A DNA stretch of 47,304 nucleotides from SAR202 cluster bacterium (GTDB lineage Bacteria; Chloroflexota; Dehalococcoidia; Lucifugimonadales; UBA3495): positions 1 to 47,304 of the forward strand of contig VGZV01000019.1 of NCBI GenBank assembly GCA_016872385.1, in the 5' to 3' direction. The notes beneath the pieces are model-generated. The model had not been told where the DNA came from and did no database searches. It saw only the letters and a program-made list of their open reading frames with translations. Position 1 is the first letter of the stretch, and the number at the start of each line of letters is the position of its first letter. Below, in pieces: positions 24,497-32,528 of this stretch. A program made the translations under genes and the position numbers.

Positions 24497-25651
24497 TTAC
24501 TTCGCCAGGATAATTACCGTAGTCACGTCTCCCGCACCGGAGCACTGGGCCACGCCCGCCCTGGCATCCGGCACCTGCCGAGGTCCGGCCTCACCCCGCA
24601 GTTGGGTCACGGTCTCGTGCACCATGCGGATTCCCGTGGCGCCAAAGGGGTGGCCCATAGCCAGCAACCCGCCGTCGGTGTTGCACGGAATGTCGCCGGC
24701 CAGGGCGGTGCGGCCCTCCAGGCTGGCCCGCCAGGCCTCGCCCACCGGCAGCAGGTGCAACGCCTCCAGCTGTTGCAACTCGCCAATGGTGGCGGCATCA
24801 TGCACCTGGACCAGGTCCACATCCTCCGGCCCCAGGCCGGCCATCTCGTAGGCCTGCAAGGCGGCAGGTTCGGTGCGGTAGGGGCTGAACGCCGAGTGGT
24901 CGCTGCCCTTGCCGTTGTACCGTCCCGAAGTCAAGGCCGCCGCCGCCACCCGCACGGCCCGGCGGCCGTCCAGACGGTACTGGCCTAGACACTCCCTGGC
25001 GCACAGCACCGCCGCGGCCGCGCCTTCGCTGGTGGGGCAGCACTGAAACAGGGTCAGTGGATCGGCCACCAGACGGGAGTTGAGAACTTCCTCCAGAGTG
25101 TAGGTATCCTTGCGGTGGGCGTAGGGGTTTAAAGCCGCGTTTTGCCGTGCCTTTACCGCCACCTGGCCCAATGCCGCCAGAGGCGCGCCGGTCTCCGCCA
25201 AGTACCGTTGGGCACGCAACGCATACCCGGCCATCATATGGTCGCCACCAATGTAGCGGTCGGGGCTGTCGGCGGCAGTGACCGTCACCGGCCCGGAAGG
25301 AACCTTTTCCGCGCCGAAGGCCAGCGCCAGGTCATACAATCCGGAAGCGATGCTCCAGTACGCCTGCCAGAAGGCGGTGGAGCCGCTGGAGCAGGCGTTT
25401 TCCACATTTATAATAGGTATTCCGGTAAGGCCCAGGGGCGCCAGGGCCGTTTCCCCCACGGACATGCCGTGGTAGTAAACGTGGCCGAACCACGCCGCCT
25501 GGATGTCCTTCCAGGGAACGCCGCAGTCGCCCAGGGCGGCTACCACGGCGTCCCGCGCCAGGGTGGCCAGGTCCTTGTCCCGGAATCGGCCAAAGGGGTG
25601 CAGGCCCACCCCGGCCACCACCACTTCCCGGCCTGGGCTGAGCAGAGTCAT
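24497..25651 (-). CDS. Thiolase-family protein (SCP-x-type)
   Basis: A 384-residue thiolase. ATG 25651 overlaps the stop of the upstream OB-fold gene (ATGA). The three catalytic elements are present: the Cys in NVENACSSGSTAF, the His in GGLLAMGHPFGATGIR, and the second Cys in AQCSGAGDVTT. The protein belongs to the non-oligomeric-type, SCP-x-like thiolases that work with a DUF35 partner, cleaving or forming beta-keto-acyl-CoA or related ketones (often steroid or side-chain degradation). The pairing with the adjacent OB-fold gene is strong evidence of a two-subunit enzyme. Confidence 0.93.
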   Translation of the reverse strand: MTLLSPGREVVVAGVGLHPFGRFRDKDLATLARDAVVAALGDCGVPWKDIQAAWFGHVYYHGMSVGETALAPLGLTGIPIINVENACSSGSTAFWQAYWSIASGLYDLALAFGAEKVPSGPVTVTAADSPDRYIGGDHMMAGYALRAQRYLAETGAPLAALGQVAVKARQNAALNPYAHRKDTYTLEEVLNSRLVADPLTLFQCCPTSEGAAAAVLCARECLGQYRLDGRRAVRVAAAALTSGRYNGKGSDHSAFSPYRTEPAALQAYEMAGLGPEDVDLVQVHDAATIGELQQLEALHLLPVGEAWRASLEGRTALAGDIPCNTDGGLLAMGHPFGATGIRMVHETVTQLRGEAGPRQVPDARAGVAQCSGAGDVTTVIILAK

Positions 25652-26106
25652 GGTTTTCCCTCTGGAAAATTGGCTGAAGGTGTTTGGGGCCGCCACTTGT
25701 ACACCACCCTCACCACTTCAGAGCCTTCGGCCTGCACATGGGTCAGGGCCAGGGCCATCTCCATGCCAATCTTGAGACCGGTAGGTGCGCAGTCAATAAC
25801 TTCCGCCAGCACGTGGGGGCCTTCGGGCAGTTCCACCTGGCCTAGAATGTAGGGCACCGCCCCCGGCCAACCCGCCGGTGGGACCCGCACCACAGTGAAA
25901 CTGTAGAGGATGCCACGCTGGCTCAATTCCACTGGAGCCAGGTCGTTAGAGGTGCAAGACTGGCAATACGTGGCAGGGCCAAAGACCTGAACACCGCACT
26001 GGCGGCATTGGAAGCCTAGTAGCACGCCGGAGGTCCCTGCCGGGTCCGCCAGTTTTAGCCGCCGGGGGTCCACGGACTGCACTTTATGTCTGGTTTGTTG
26101 CGTCAT
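25648..26106 (-). CDS. Zn-ribbon OB-fold (DUF35) thiolase partner
   Basis: A 152-residue protein with a rubredoxin-like zinc ribbon, CRQC...CQSC (about 32-50), then an OB-fold (ILYSFTVVRVPP, GQVELPEGPHVLAEV, VVRVVYKWRP). ATG 26106 is the likely start; the longer frame upstream reads through a dispersed repeat. DUF35 proteins bind thiolases or HMG-CoA synthases and deliver the acyl-CoA. Its stop overlaps the thiolase start, so translation is coupled. A divergent acyl-CoA ligase gene begins about 280 bases away. Confidence 0.93.
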   Translation of the reverse strand: MTQQTRHKVQSVDPRRLKLADPAGTSGVLLGFQCRQCGVQVFGPATYCQSCTSNDLAPVELSQRGILYSFTVVRVPPAGWPGAVPYILGQVELPEGPHVLAEVIDCAPTGLKIGMEMALALTHVQAEGSEVVRVVYKWRPQTPSANFPEGKP

Positions 26107-26136
26107 GGGCAAAGCCAGCTTACGGCAGCTACCCAT

Positions 26137-26280
26137 CGGTGTCAACGCCGGCCCTGCCCCCATCCCAGCCTTTCCCATTGGTAAGGGGGAAGGAGTGACA
26201 TTCCCTCTCCTGCCAGAGAGGTAGGAGCAAAAGTTCCCTCCCCTTGGCAAGAGGAGGGCCAGGGTGGGGCGGTCGCCCCG
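26137..26280. repeat. Composite dispersed palindrome between divergent genes
   Basis: CCATCCCAGCCTTTCCCATT...AAGGGGGAAGG, then CCCTCCCCTTGGCAAGAGGAGGG and GGCCAGGGTGGGG. It occupies most of the region between the divergent OB-fold and acyl-CoA ligase genes and therefore lies within or next to their promoters. Confidence 0.7.
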
Positions 26281-26384
26281 TACAAATGTGTTCACTGCTC
26301 GTGGTATACATTGCACTTGACCCGCCGTCCACCCCGTGGTAGGTTGGAGCCTACCAACTCAGGCCCGCCAGGGAAACAAGTGCT

Positions 26385-28064
26385 ATGACCAGCATCATCG
26401 GCCCCCAAGACTCCCGCAGAATGATGTGGGAGATGACTCTGGGCGAGTTCCTGGAGGCGGCAGCATCCCGCCGCCCGCAGCATGTCTTTGTGGAAATTGC
26501 CGGGAAGCAAATCACCTACCAGCAATTTATGCAGCGGGCGGAGCAGACAGCCCGCATGTTCCAGCGCCTGGGCATCACTCACGGCGACCGGGTGTGCCTG
26601 CTCCTGCCCAACTGCCCTGAGTTCCTTTACTGCTGGTTCGGCCTGTCCTTCTTTGGGGCGGTAAGCGTGCCCATCAACACCGCCTACAAACGGGACGAGA
26701 CCGCCTACATACTGAACAATGCCGAGGCCGTCGCCCTGGTGGCCCACGAATCCCTGCGGGACGTGGCGGAGGCCGCCGCGGGGCTGGCCCCCTCGGTGCA
26801 GCACCGGCTGCTGGTGGGAAAGGTGGAAGCAGTTCCCGGATGGACTAACTTCAGTGGAGGAATCGCCGAAACGGAAATCTCCCCAACCTCCCTTTACCAA
26901 AGGGGGGTGAGTGAGTCCCTCTTTCACAAAAGGGGGGTCAGACAGAAGGCGTCCCCGCAGGACTTATCCATGCTGGTGTACACCTCCGGCACTACCGGCA
27001 ACCCCAAGGGAGTGCAGGTGACCCACCAGATGTACGTGGCCGCCGGACAGGGCTTTGCCCACTGGACCCAGGCCACACCCCAAGACCGGTTTTTTACCTG
27101 CCTGCCTTTCTTCCACGCCAACGCCCAGTACTACTCCACCATGGGCGCCCTGGCCTCCGGAGGCACGTTGGTGGTGGCAGACCGCTTCAGCGCCTCCCGG
27201 TTCTGGGAGCAAGTGCGGGAATCCCGCGCCACCGTGGTCAACTTTATCGGCATGATGATGCCTGTGCTGGCCAAGCAGCCGCCCTCGCCCCTGGACCGGC
27301 AGAGCCAGGTGAGGCTGTTCTACGGTTCGCCCGCCTTCCCGCCGGAGTTCCTCCAGGCCTTCCAGGAGCGGTTCGGCACGGACGTTATCGTGGGCTTTGG
27401 CATGACCGAGACCTGCTTTGGCACCATTGAGCGCCTGGGCCAGCCCCGCCGGGCTGGGTCCTCGGGCCAACCCCGGCAGCACCCAGACGCCCGATTCGTC
27501 AACCAGGTGCGCATCAGCCACCCGGAGACCGGCGAGCCTGCGGGCATCAACACTCCAGGGGAGATTACCATCCAGAACTCGGCGGTGACGCCCGGCTACT
27601 GGCGCAACCCGGAGCAGACCCAGCAGGCCCTGCGGGAAGGATGGCTTTATACCGGCGACCTGGGCTGGTTGGACGAGGAAGGTTTCCTCTACTTTGTTGA
27701 CCGCAAGAAGGACGTTATCCGCCGCCGGGGCGAGAACATCTCCTCCCAGCAAGTGGAGGAGGTGCTGAAGCGCCACCCGGCGGTGCTGGACTGCGCCATT
27801 ATTGCCGTGCCCTCGGAACTGGGCGAGGACGAGGTGAAGGCCTACGTCATGCCCCGGCCCGGCGCGACGGTCACGCCGGAGGAGGTGGTGCAGTGGTGCG
27901 CCCAGCACCTGGCCTACTTCAAGGTGCCACGGTACGTGGAGCTGCGGGAAGAACTGCCCCGCACGCCCAGCCTGCGGGTGCGCAAGGACCTGCTGCGCCA
28001 GGAGCGCGCGGACCTGACCCAGGGCTGCTTTGACCGGGAAAAGGCGGGGATAAGGCTGCGGTGA
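26385..28064 (+). CDS. Acyl-CoA synthetase (AMP-dependent) with in-frame repeat insert
   Basis: A 559-residue ANL-superfamily ligase that activates a carboxylic acid with ATP and CoA. Motifs: the P-loop-like YTSGTTGNPKG (199-209), the GFGMTETCFGT motif, YTGDLGWLDEEG with the ATP-binding Asp, and the hinge/Lys region RKKDVIRRRGENIS. The C-terminal catalytic Lys lies in VRKDLLRQ. Residues 164-188 (EISPTSLYQRGVSESLFHKR and the next few) are foreign: they are encoded by a copy of the AAAGGGGGG palindrome repeat and lie just before the conserved ATP-binding strand, in a loop. The frame is kept. It is divergent from the thiolase operon, suggesting a shared pathway. Confidence 0.93.
   Translation: MTSIIGPQDSRRMMWEMTLGEFLEAAASRRPQHVFVEIAGKQITYQQFMQRAEQTARMFQRLGITHGDRVCLLLPNCPEFLYCWFGLSFFGAVSVPINTAYKRDETAYILNNAEAVALVAHESLRDVAEAAAGLAPSVQHRLLVGKVEAVPGWTNFSGGIAETEISPTSLYQRGVSESLFHKRGVRQKASPQDLSMLVYTSGTTGNPKGVQVTHQMYVAAGQGFAHWTQATPQDRFFTCLPFFHANAQYYSTMGALASGGTLVVADRFSASRFWEQVRESRATVVNFIGMMMPVLAKQPPSPLDRQSQVRLFYGSPAFPPEFLQAFQERFGTDVIVGFGMTETCFGTIERLGQPRRAGSSGQPRQHPDARFVNQVRISHPETGEPAGINTPGEITIQNSAVTPGYWRNPEQTQQALREGWLYTGDLGWLDEEGFLYFVDRKKDVIRRRGENISSQQVEEVLKRHPAVLDCAIIAVPSELGEDEVKAYVMPRPGATVTPEEVVQWCAQHLAYFKVPRYVELREELPRTPSLRVRKDLLRQERADLTQGCFDREKAGIRLR
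26874..26948 (+). repeat. Dispersed repeat in frame within the acyl-CoA ligase gene
   Basis: About 75 bases, beginning GAAATCTCCCCAACCTCC and containing two CAAAGGGGGG/CAAAAGGGGGG units. The same start and reading frame (E-I-S/P-P-T) are found in the transporter insert at 14086-14211. Its edges are estimated from where the ligase family sequence resumes. Confidence 0.75.
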
Positions 28065-28115
28065 GGGCTGAGAGTTGGATGCCACTCTACGTACCAACAG
28101 GTGCATCACCGTGCA

Positions 28116-29033
28116 CTAATCAGTAGGACGACCATCAATAGTTGAGTGCCAGCCTCGCTTCCTCTCGTCAGCCGACGACGCATCGTCCTCATTTGGGGTG
28201 CCAGAGTGGGCCAAGGATTTCTCTATTAGCATGAGTGTAGCTGTCAAGCTGGTACGCGATGCCTCTGAGATATTGGCAAAGGCAGCCTTCCGAGCGCCAA
28301 CTTGCACCATCGCAGCCACACATTCAGTTGCGGCCATTAGAAGCAGGACCGCTTGGCCTGAAGGTGTTTCATTAGGCAATCCGAATAGTCCGTAAGCAAA
28401 CCCTGCACCAATCAAAGTACCGTGCAGCGCTTCAGAGCCGATCTCATAGGTTGCTGCTAAGGCAACTAACAAGGTAAGGACGAGCTTTTCATCATCTGGA
28501 CTGTGCTGGCCGATTTCTGCTAGTCGATCGTTGATAGATTTCTGAGTCCATCTATTTCTCTCACCACCTTTTGGTCCAGTAAATTTTGCAAGATCCTCAC
28601 TCAGCCCCGGGATCTCCGCTGGGTCAAATTTGGCATCAAAGTGTAGGCGTAATTTCTTGTTGCCTGCCTCTTGAGTACGATCCAGTCGCCTGTATGCCTT
28701 CTGCCGCGAATAACTCACCCAATTGTTGAAGTCGTCTTCGCTGCACTGTAACAGGAAGCAGTAGTTCACAGTGCTCTCGACCAAGCCTCTTGCCAACATA
28801 TAAGCAGGAGTGATGAATGGGGGACTATGCTCAAGTAGGTGAAGCAATGCATTGGCACTTTCGATAACGGAGAGGTTCAGTGGAAAAGTCATTGCTACGC
28901 GAGGATTTACGCTTTCTAGAACATTCTCCTCCACGAGCAAATTAGAAAAATCTCCTGCAATGCTAATTTGCCGATGAAGCCCGCGAAGGAAGATTTCCTT
29001 TCGTTTTTCCGATGATGTGCGTCTGGCTTCCAC
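28116..29033 (-). CDS. Hypothetical protein, possibly DUF5677-like
   Basis: A 305-residue, mostly helical protein. The central pattern (AYMLARGLVESTVNYCFLLQ, then SRQKAYRRLDRTQEAGNKKL and GSEALHGTLIG) resembles DUF5677-type proteins, where an R-x-x-x-E helix and a late S/H-G are conserved, but I am not sure of the family. Base composition is clearly lower in GC than in neighbouring genes, with more A/T-ending codons, suggesting later gain. It is flanked by a convergent ligase gene and a divergent EVE gene. No signal peptide. Confidence 0.7.
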   Translation of the reverse strand: MEARRTSSEKRKEIFLRGLHRQISIAGDFSNLLVEENVLESVNPRVAMTFPLNLSVIESANALLHLLEHSPPFITPAYMLARGLVESTVNYCFLLQCSEDDFNNWVSYSRQKAYRRLDRTQEAGNKKLRLHFDAKFDPAEIPGLSEDLAKFTGPKGGERNRWTQKSINDRLAEIGQHSPDDEKLVLTLLVALAATYEIGSEALHGTLIGAGFAYGLFGLPNETPSGQAVLLLMAATECVAAMVQVGARKAAFANISEASRTSLTATLMLIEKSLAHSGTPNEDDASSADERKRGWHSTIDGRPTD

Positions 29034-29135
29034 TTCAGCTCACTATTAACATAGACACCTGGTATGAGTCTGCTGGTACAATTTAGCAGCATCAATCCCA
29101 ATTTGCAAAATATGAAGAGGTTGTGACGCACCAAA

Positions 29136-29612
29136 ATGCCGGAACGCAAATACTGGCTGTTCAAGTCTGAGCCAACGGCCTATTCCTTTACTGACCTGCT
29201 CAACGAACCCAACCGCACCGCCGAATGGGACGGGGTGCGCAATTACCAGGCCCGCAACTTCCTCCAGGACGATATGCAGGAGGGCGACGGCGTGCTGTTC
29301 TACCACAGCAGTTCCAGCCCTCTGGCGGTGGTAGGCACTGCCCGCATTGTGCGGCGCGGTTACCCGGACGCCACGGCCTGGGACCCCAACTCGGACCACC
29401 CAGACCCCAAAAGCACTCCGGCTTCGCCCATTTGGTACATGGTGGACATTCAAGCCGAGGAGGAACTTCCTCGCCCGGTGACCCTGGATGAGATTAGGGC
29501 CAACCCCAAGCTCAAGGACATGCTGCTGGTGCGCCGGGGAATGCGGCTGTCCATCCAGCCCGTGACCGCTGAAGAATGGCAGGAAGTGCTGTCCATGGCA
29601 CACCGAACATAA
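29136..29612 (+). CDS. EVE-domain protein
   Basis: A 158-residue single-domain protein of the EVE/thymocyte-nuclear-protein-1 type, PUA-like, thought to bind modified bases in DNA or RNA. Typical blocks: KYWLFKSEPTAYSFTDL (5-21), WDGVRNYQARNFLQDDMQEG (31-50), GDGVLFYHSSSSPLAVVGTA, WYMVDIQ and the ending MLLVRRGMRLSIQPVTAEEW. Complete and of family length. It has no defence or restriction gene beside it here, so a housekeeping role is as likely as a defence one. Confidence 0.93.
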   Translation: MPERKYWLFKSEPTAYSFTDLLNEPNRTAEWDGVRNYQARNFLQDDMQEGDGVLFYHSSSSPLAVVGTARIVRRGYPDATAWDPNSDHPDPKSTPASPIWYMVDIQAEEELPRPVTLDEIRANPKLKDMLLVRRGMRLSIQPVTAEEWQEVLSMAHRT

Positions 29613-29700
29613 TAGGGTGCCTGTACCCTATTGCCCACCAAGAAATTTTGCCAAAATTTAAGAAATCCTATCAGCGACCACAGGCCAGGCAGAGGGTGGT

Positions 29701-30105
29701 ATGACCAGGGTACTTGTAGTGGACGATGACCCCAACATGCGGGACATGATTCAAAAGCTGCTGATAGCCCAAGGCTATCAGGTGCAGCAGGTAACTAACG
29801 GCGAGGAAGCGGTGAATGTGATGACCTCCGCAGCCATCGCAGAGATGCCGGACGTAGTAGTCATGGACCTCATGATGCCCCAAATGAACGGCTTTGAGGC
29901 TCTGCAAAAACTCAAGTCCACGCCCAGCACCGCGCGTGTTCCGGTCATCATTGTTACGGCACGCAACCAGACTGCCGACGAGACGCGGGCCCGGCGCATG
30001 GGCGCGGTGGACTACATTACCAAGCCCTGGCCCAGCGGCGAGTTGGAAGACCGGGTACGTATTGCCCTATCTTCCCGGCGCTCCGCCTACATACGCATGG
30101 CGTAA
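29701..30105 (+). CDS. Single-domain response regulator (receiver protein)
   Basis: A 134-residue CheY-like receiver. The acidic residues are in VLVVDDDPN, the phosphoacceptor Asp56 is in VVVMDLMMPQMNG, the Thr is in IVTARNQ and the Lys is in DYITKPWP. No output domain follows; the C-terminus is basic (SSRRSAYIRMA). GAGGGTGGT precedes the ATG. It is not an adjacent duplicate of the receiver at 3454: the two differ throughout. A partner kinase is not in this window. Confidence 0.92.
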   Translation: MTRVLVVDDDPNMRDMIQKLLIAQGYQVQQVTNGEEAVNVMTSAAIAEMPDVVVMDLMMPQMNGFEALQKLKSTPSTARVPVIIVTARNQTADETRARRMGAVDYITKPWPSGELEDRVRIALSSRRSAYIRMA

Positions 30106-30135
30106 ATTCGTCTTGGTGCTTCGGTGTAATAAGTG

Positions 30136-30169
30136 GTAGGGGCGTCCTGACAAGTCGGGACGCCCCTAC
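30136..30169. terminator. Long perfect-type hairpin between converging genes
   Basis: GTAGGGGCGTCCTGAC / GTCGGGACGCCCCTAC, a 16-bp stem with one G-T pair and a two-base loop. It lies between the receiver gene and the TPP enzyme gene, which converge. No T run follows on either side, so it may be a dispersed palindrome that serves as a weak transcription barrier. Confidence 0.55.
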
Positions 30170-30195
30170 AAAGTTAACCCCCCAAGACCTTCCCG

Positions 30196-31869
30196 TTACA
30201 GTGACCCGTCTATGCTCACGTCCAGCAGGTTGGGTTTGCCGCTGGCAATGGCCTGCTCCAGGGCTGGCCGCAGCTTCTGCGGGTCTTCTATCTTCTGGCC
30301 GGCCACACCCATGCCCTGGGCCACCGCCGACAGATTCAGCGGGTTGGCAAAGTCCATGCCCACGTACTCGCTCTGCCGTTCCTTGTCTTCCAGCATCCGC
30401 CGCAGGTAGATGTCCATGTTCTGCTTTAAAATGCGGTAAGAGCGGTTGTTGCAGATTACGTAGGTAACGGGAATGTTGTAGCGGGCGGCAGTCCACAGCG
30501 CCTGCACCGTGTACATGGAGGCCCCATCCCCCACCACCGCCACCACGGGCCGGTCCGGGTTGGCCAGCTGCACTCCCAACGCACCGGGCATGGCCCACCC
30601 CAGGGAGCCGCCCTGAATGCCATAGAAGCTGCCCGGCTGGTCAAAGTTGATGGCCTGCATCATGGCTGGGCGGGAGGTCACCGCTTCATCGGCGATGATG
30701 GCGTTGGCGGGCAGGGCCTGGGAAAGCTCGTGCATCATGCGCTCCACCGACATGGGGGAACGGTCCCACCGAGACCGTAGGCGGCGCTGGCGCTCATCGT
30801 CCTCCTTGCGGCGGGTTTCCGCCCAGGTGGCGCTGCGGGTGGCCGCCGCTTCCCGCGCCCCGGCGGACATGTCCTGGTCCAGGGCTTCCGCCAGGTCTTC
30901 CAGGGAAGAGCGCGGGTCGGCAATCAGGCCCACCTCTGTGGGATAGACCTTCTCCACCTCGCGGGCCTTGCTGTCCAGGTGAATAAGCCTGGTCTGGGGC
31001 GACAGGAAGGGCACCGGCACATAAAGGAAGGAGGAAAAGACGCTGGCGCCCACCGCCATCACCACGTCGGCCTCGGCCAGCTGCTGGCGAGTAGCCGGGC
31101 TGTTCAGGTTGAGAAACCCTCCGAACAGCGGATGGCTGGTGGGAAAGTTCACTTCGGTGTAAGCGGCGGCATAGACCCGCGCCCCCAGCTGCTCCGCCAC
31201 CCGGACCATCTGCTGCACCGCGCCGGACTGGGCCACCCGGTCGCCCACCACCAGGATGGGGTTGTCCGCCTGGGCCAGAATCTGGGAGGCCTTGGCCACG
31301 CCGGCGGCGTCGGGCCGGGTGCGGAAGTAGCCCTGGCTAGAGGAGATAATCTCCTGTTCGGTCTCCTGGTCCAGAGTGTCCCACGGGAAGGCCAGGAATA
31401 CCGGGCCGGTGGGCGGGGTGCTGGCTTCGCGGAAGGCCCGGCGCACCACCATTGGGATATCGTCTGCGTGGTGAATCTGAGCGCTCCACTTGGTGTACTG
31501 CGCGGTCATCTGCACCAGGTCGCCGGAGAGCACTGGGTCGGTGAGCAACATGCGCGTATCGGAGTTGCCCGCGCTCAAGACCACGGGCGCGCCGCCTCGG
31601 AAAGAGTTGTAAAGGGCGCTGATGCCGTTGGCCAGCCCTGCGGCGATGTGAATATTGGCAAAAGCGGGGCGGCCCGTGGCCCGGGCATAGCCGTCGGCCA
31701 TGCCCACGGCGGTGCCCTCCTGCAGGGCCTGGACGTACTTGATTTGGGGGAAGTCCTGGAGCACGTCCAGCAGGGGCGTCTCGCTGGTGCCAGGGTTGCC
31801 AAAGAGGTACTCTACCCCCTCAGCCATTAACATCCGGGCCAGGGCTTCCTTGCCGGTCATCTTGGGCAT
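30196..31869 (-). CDS. TPP-dependent enzyme, benzoylformate decarboxylase-like
   Basis: A 557-residue three-domain thiamine-diphosphate enzyme. The cofactor-activating Glu is E51 in QALQEGTAVGMADGYARATG; FGNPGTSETP (23-32) and NIHIAAG (about 72-78) match the Ser and His active-site positions of benzoylformate decarboxylase. The TPP motif is GDGASMYTVQALWTAARYNI followed by VICNN. AAGGAGG lies 8 bases before the ATG. Decarboxylation of an aromatic or branched 2-keto acid is the best guess; acetolactate synthase is less likely because the small subunit is missing and the His is kept. It stands alone beside repeats. Confidence 0.9.
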   Translation of the reverse strand: MPKMTGKEALARMLMAEGVEYLFGNPGTSETPLLDVLQDFPQIKYVQALQEGTAVGMADGYARATGRPAFANIHIAAGLANGISALYNSFRGGAPVVLSAGNSDTRMLLTDPVLSGDLVQMTAQYTKWSAQIHHADDIPMVVRRAFREASTPPTGPVFLAFPWDTLDQETEQEIISSSQGYFRTRPDAAGVAKASQILAQADNPILVVGDRVAQSGAVQQMVRVAEQLGARVYAAAYTEVNFPTSHPLFGGFLNLNSPATRQQLAEADVVMAVGASVFSSFLYVPVPFLSPQTRLIHLDSKAREVEKVYPTEVGLIADPRSSLEDLAEALDQDMSAGAREAAATRSATWAETRRKEDDERQRRLRSRWDRSPMSVERMMHELSQALPANAIIADEAVTSRPAMMQAINFDQPGSFYGIQGGSLGWAMPGALGVQLANPDRPVVAVVGDGASMYTVQALWTAARYNIPVTYVICNNRSYRILKQNMDIYLRRMLEDKERQSEYVGMDFANPLNLSAVAQGMGVAGQKIEDPQKLRPALEQAIASGKPNLLDVSIDGSL

Positions 31870-31892
31870 GACGTGAGCCTCCTTTAATTAGC

Positions 31893-32060
31893 CTTCGTCG
31901 TTCCGGCGCAGGCCGGAACCCAGTATCGCGCGTGAGCCATGCAGGAATCCCGGACACTTGTCCCGTATCACGTACGGGGCAGGCTTTTCGCCGGTGCGAC
32001 GAGATAACCCCCCTAGGATAGTACCCCGTCGTTCCTGCCCCGACGCGTCGGGGGAACCCA
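31893..32060. repeat. GTTCCGGCGCAGGCCGGAAC repeat cluster
   Basis: Contains CGTTCCGGCGCAGGCCGGAA (31899-31918) and CGTCGTTCCTGCCCCGACGC, short palindromic units of the dispersed CGTCATTCCGGCG-AAGCCGGAATCC family seen at 35730, 39610, 41370, 45700 and 46768. It lies immediately downstream of the GIY-YIG gene. Confidence 0.65.
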
Positions 32061-32061
32061 G

Positions 32062-32418
32062 TTAGCATAGTGTATCGTACAGGTCACGCCATGCAGAATT
32101 AGATCCTTCAATCAGAGCGAGTTTCCAGACCCGCTTCCACCCTTTGATTGCCTTCTCGCGAGTGATGGCACTCTCCATCGTGGGATGAACTTCGTACCAC
32201 ACCAGCAAATGCACACCATATTGTTTTGTGAAGCCTTCCGACAGGTCACTCTTGTGTTGCCAAACTCGCTGAACAAGGTTATAAGTGACGCCTACGTATA
32301 ACGTGCCGTTCCTCTTGCTTGCCATGAGGTATACACAAGGCTGGAATAACGGGTTCCGGCCTGCGTCGGAGCGATTCGTTTCTCGCCCTGAGTGCAGTGC
32401 AATGGGGAAGGAGTGCAT
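32062..32418 (-). CDS. GIY-YIG nuclease-family protein
   Basis: A small single-domain nuclease of the UPF0213/YhbQ-like group, about 95 residues of family sequence: PCVYLMASKRNGTLYVGVTY (GIY-YIG core, with VYL and YVG), RVWQHKSDLSEGFTKQYGVH (catalytic Arg, His), VHPTMESAITREKAIKGWKR (Glu) and a final WRDLYDTLC. The start is uncertain. The ATG at 32418 gives an N-terminal extension encoded partly by a repeat (TNRSDAGRNP), while the next Met in frame lies inside the domain. Repeats of the CGGAAC palindrome family flank it on both sides (31893-32060, 32340-32520). Such solitary nucleases may act in mobile repeat spread or repair; that is an inference. Confidence 0.82.
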   Translation of the reverse strand: MHSFPIALHSGRETNRSDAGRNPLFQPCVYLMASKRNGTLYVGVTYNLVQRVWQHKSDLSEGFTKQYGVHLLVWYEVHPTMESAITREKAIKGWKRVWKLALIEGSNSAWRDLYDTLC

Positions 32419-32522
32419 CCAAGACCTCGCCTTTAGATTTTGCAATGCTTCTGCTAAAAGTGAGGTTTGTATAGGGACAAAATCCTGGGTTCCGGCCTGC
32501 GCCGGAACGACGAAGAATGCCC
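32340..32522. repeat. GGTTCCGGCCTGCG repeat copies upstream of the GIY-YIG gene
   Basis: Two half-palindromes, GGGTTCCGGCCTGCGTCGGA (32349-32368) and TGGGTTCCGGCCTGCGCCGG (32488-32507), bracket about 120 bases of unassigned sequence. They are inverted relative to the copy at 31899. Confidence 0.6.
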
Positions 32523-32528
32523 GTCCCC

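Noticed and set aside
26964..28109. 381-residue antisense frame opposite the acyl-CoA ligase gene
   Set aside because: Shadow frame; the + strand has all ANL motifs.
29701..30105. Duplicate of the receiver gene at 3454
   Set aside because: The two share only the general receiver pattern, not close sequence.
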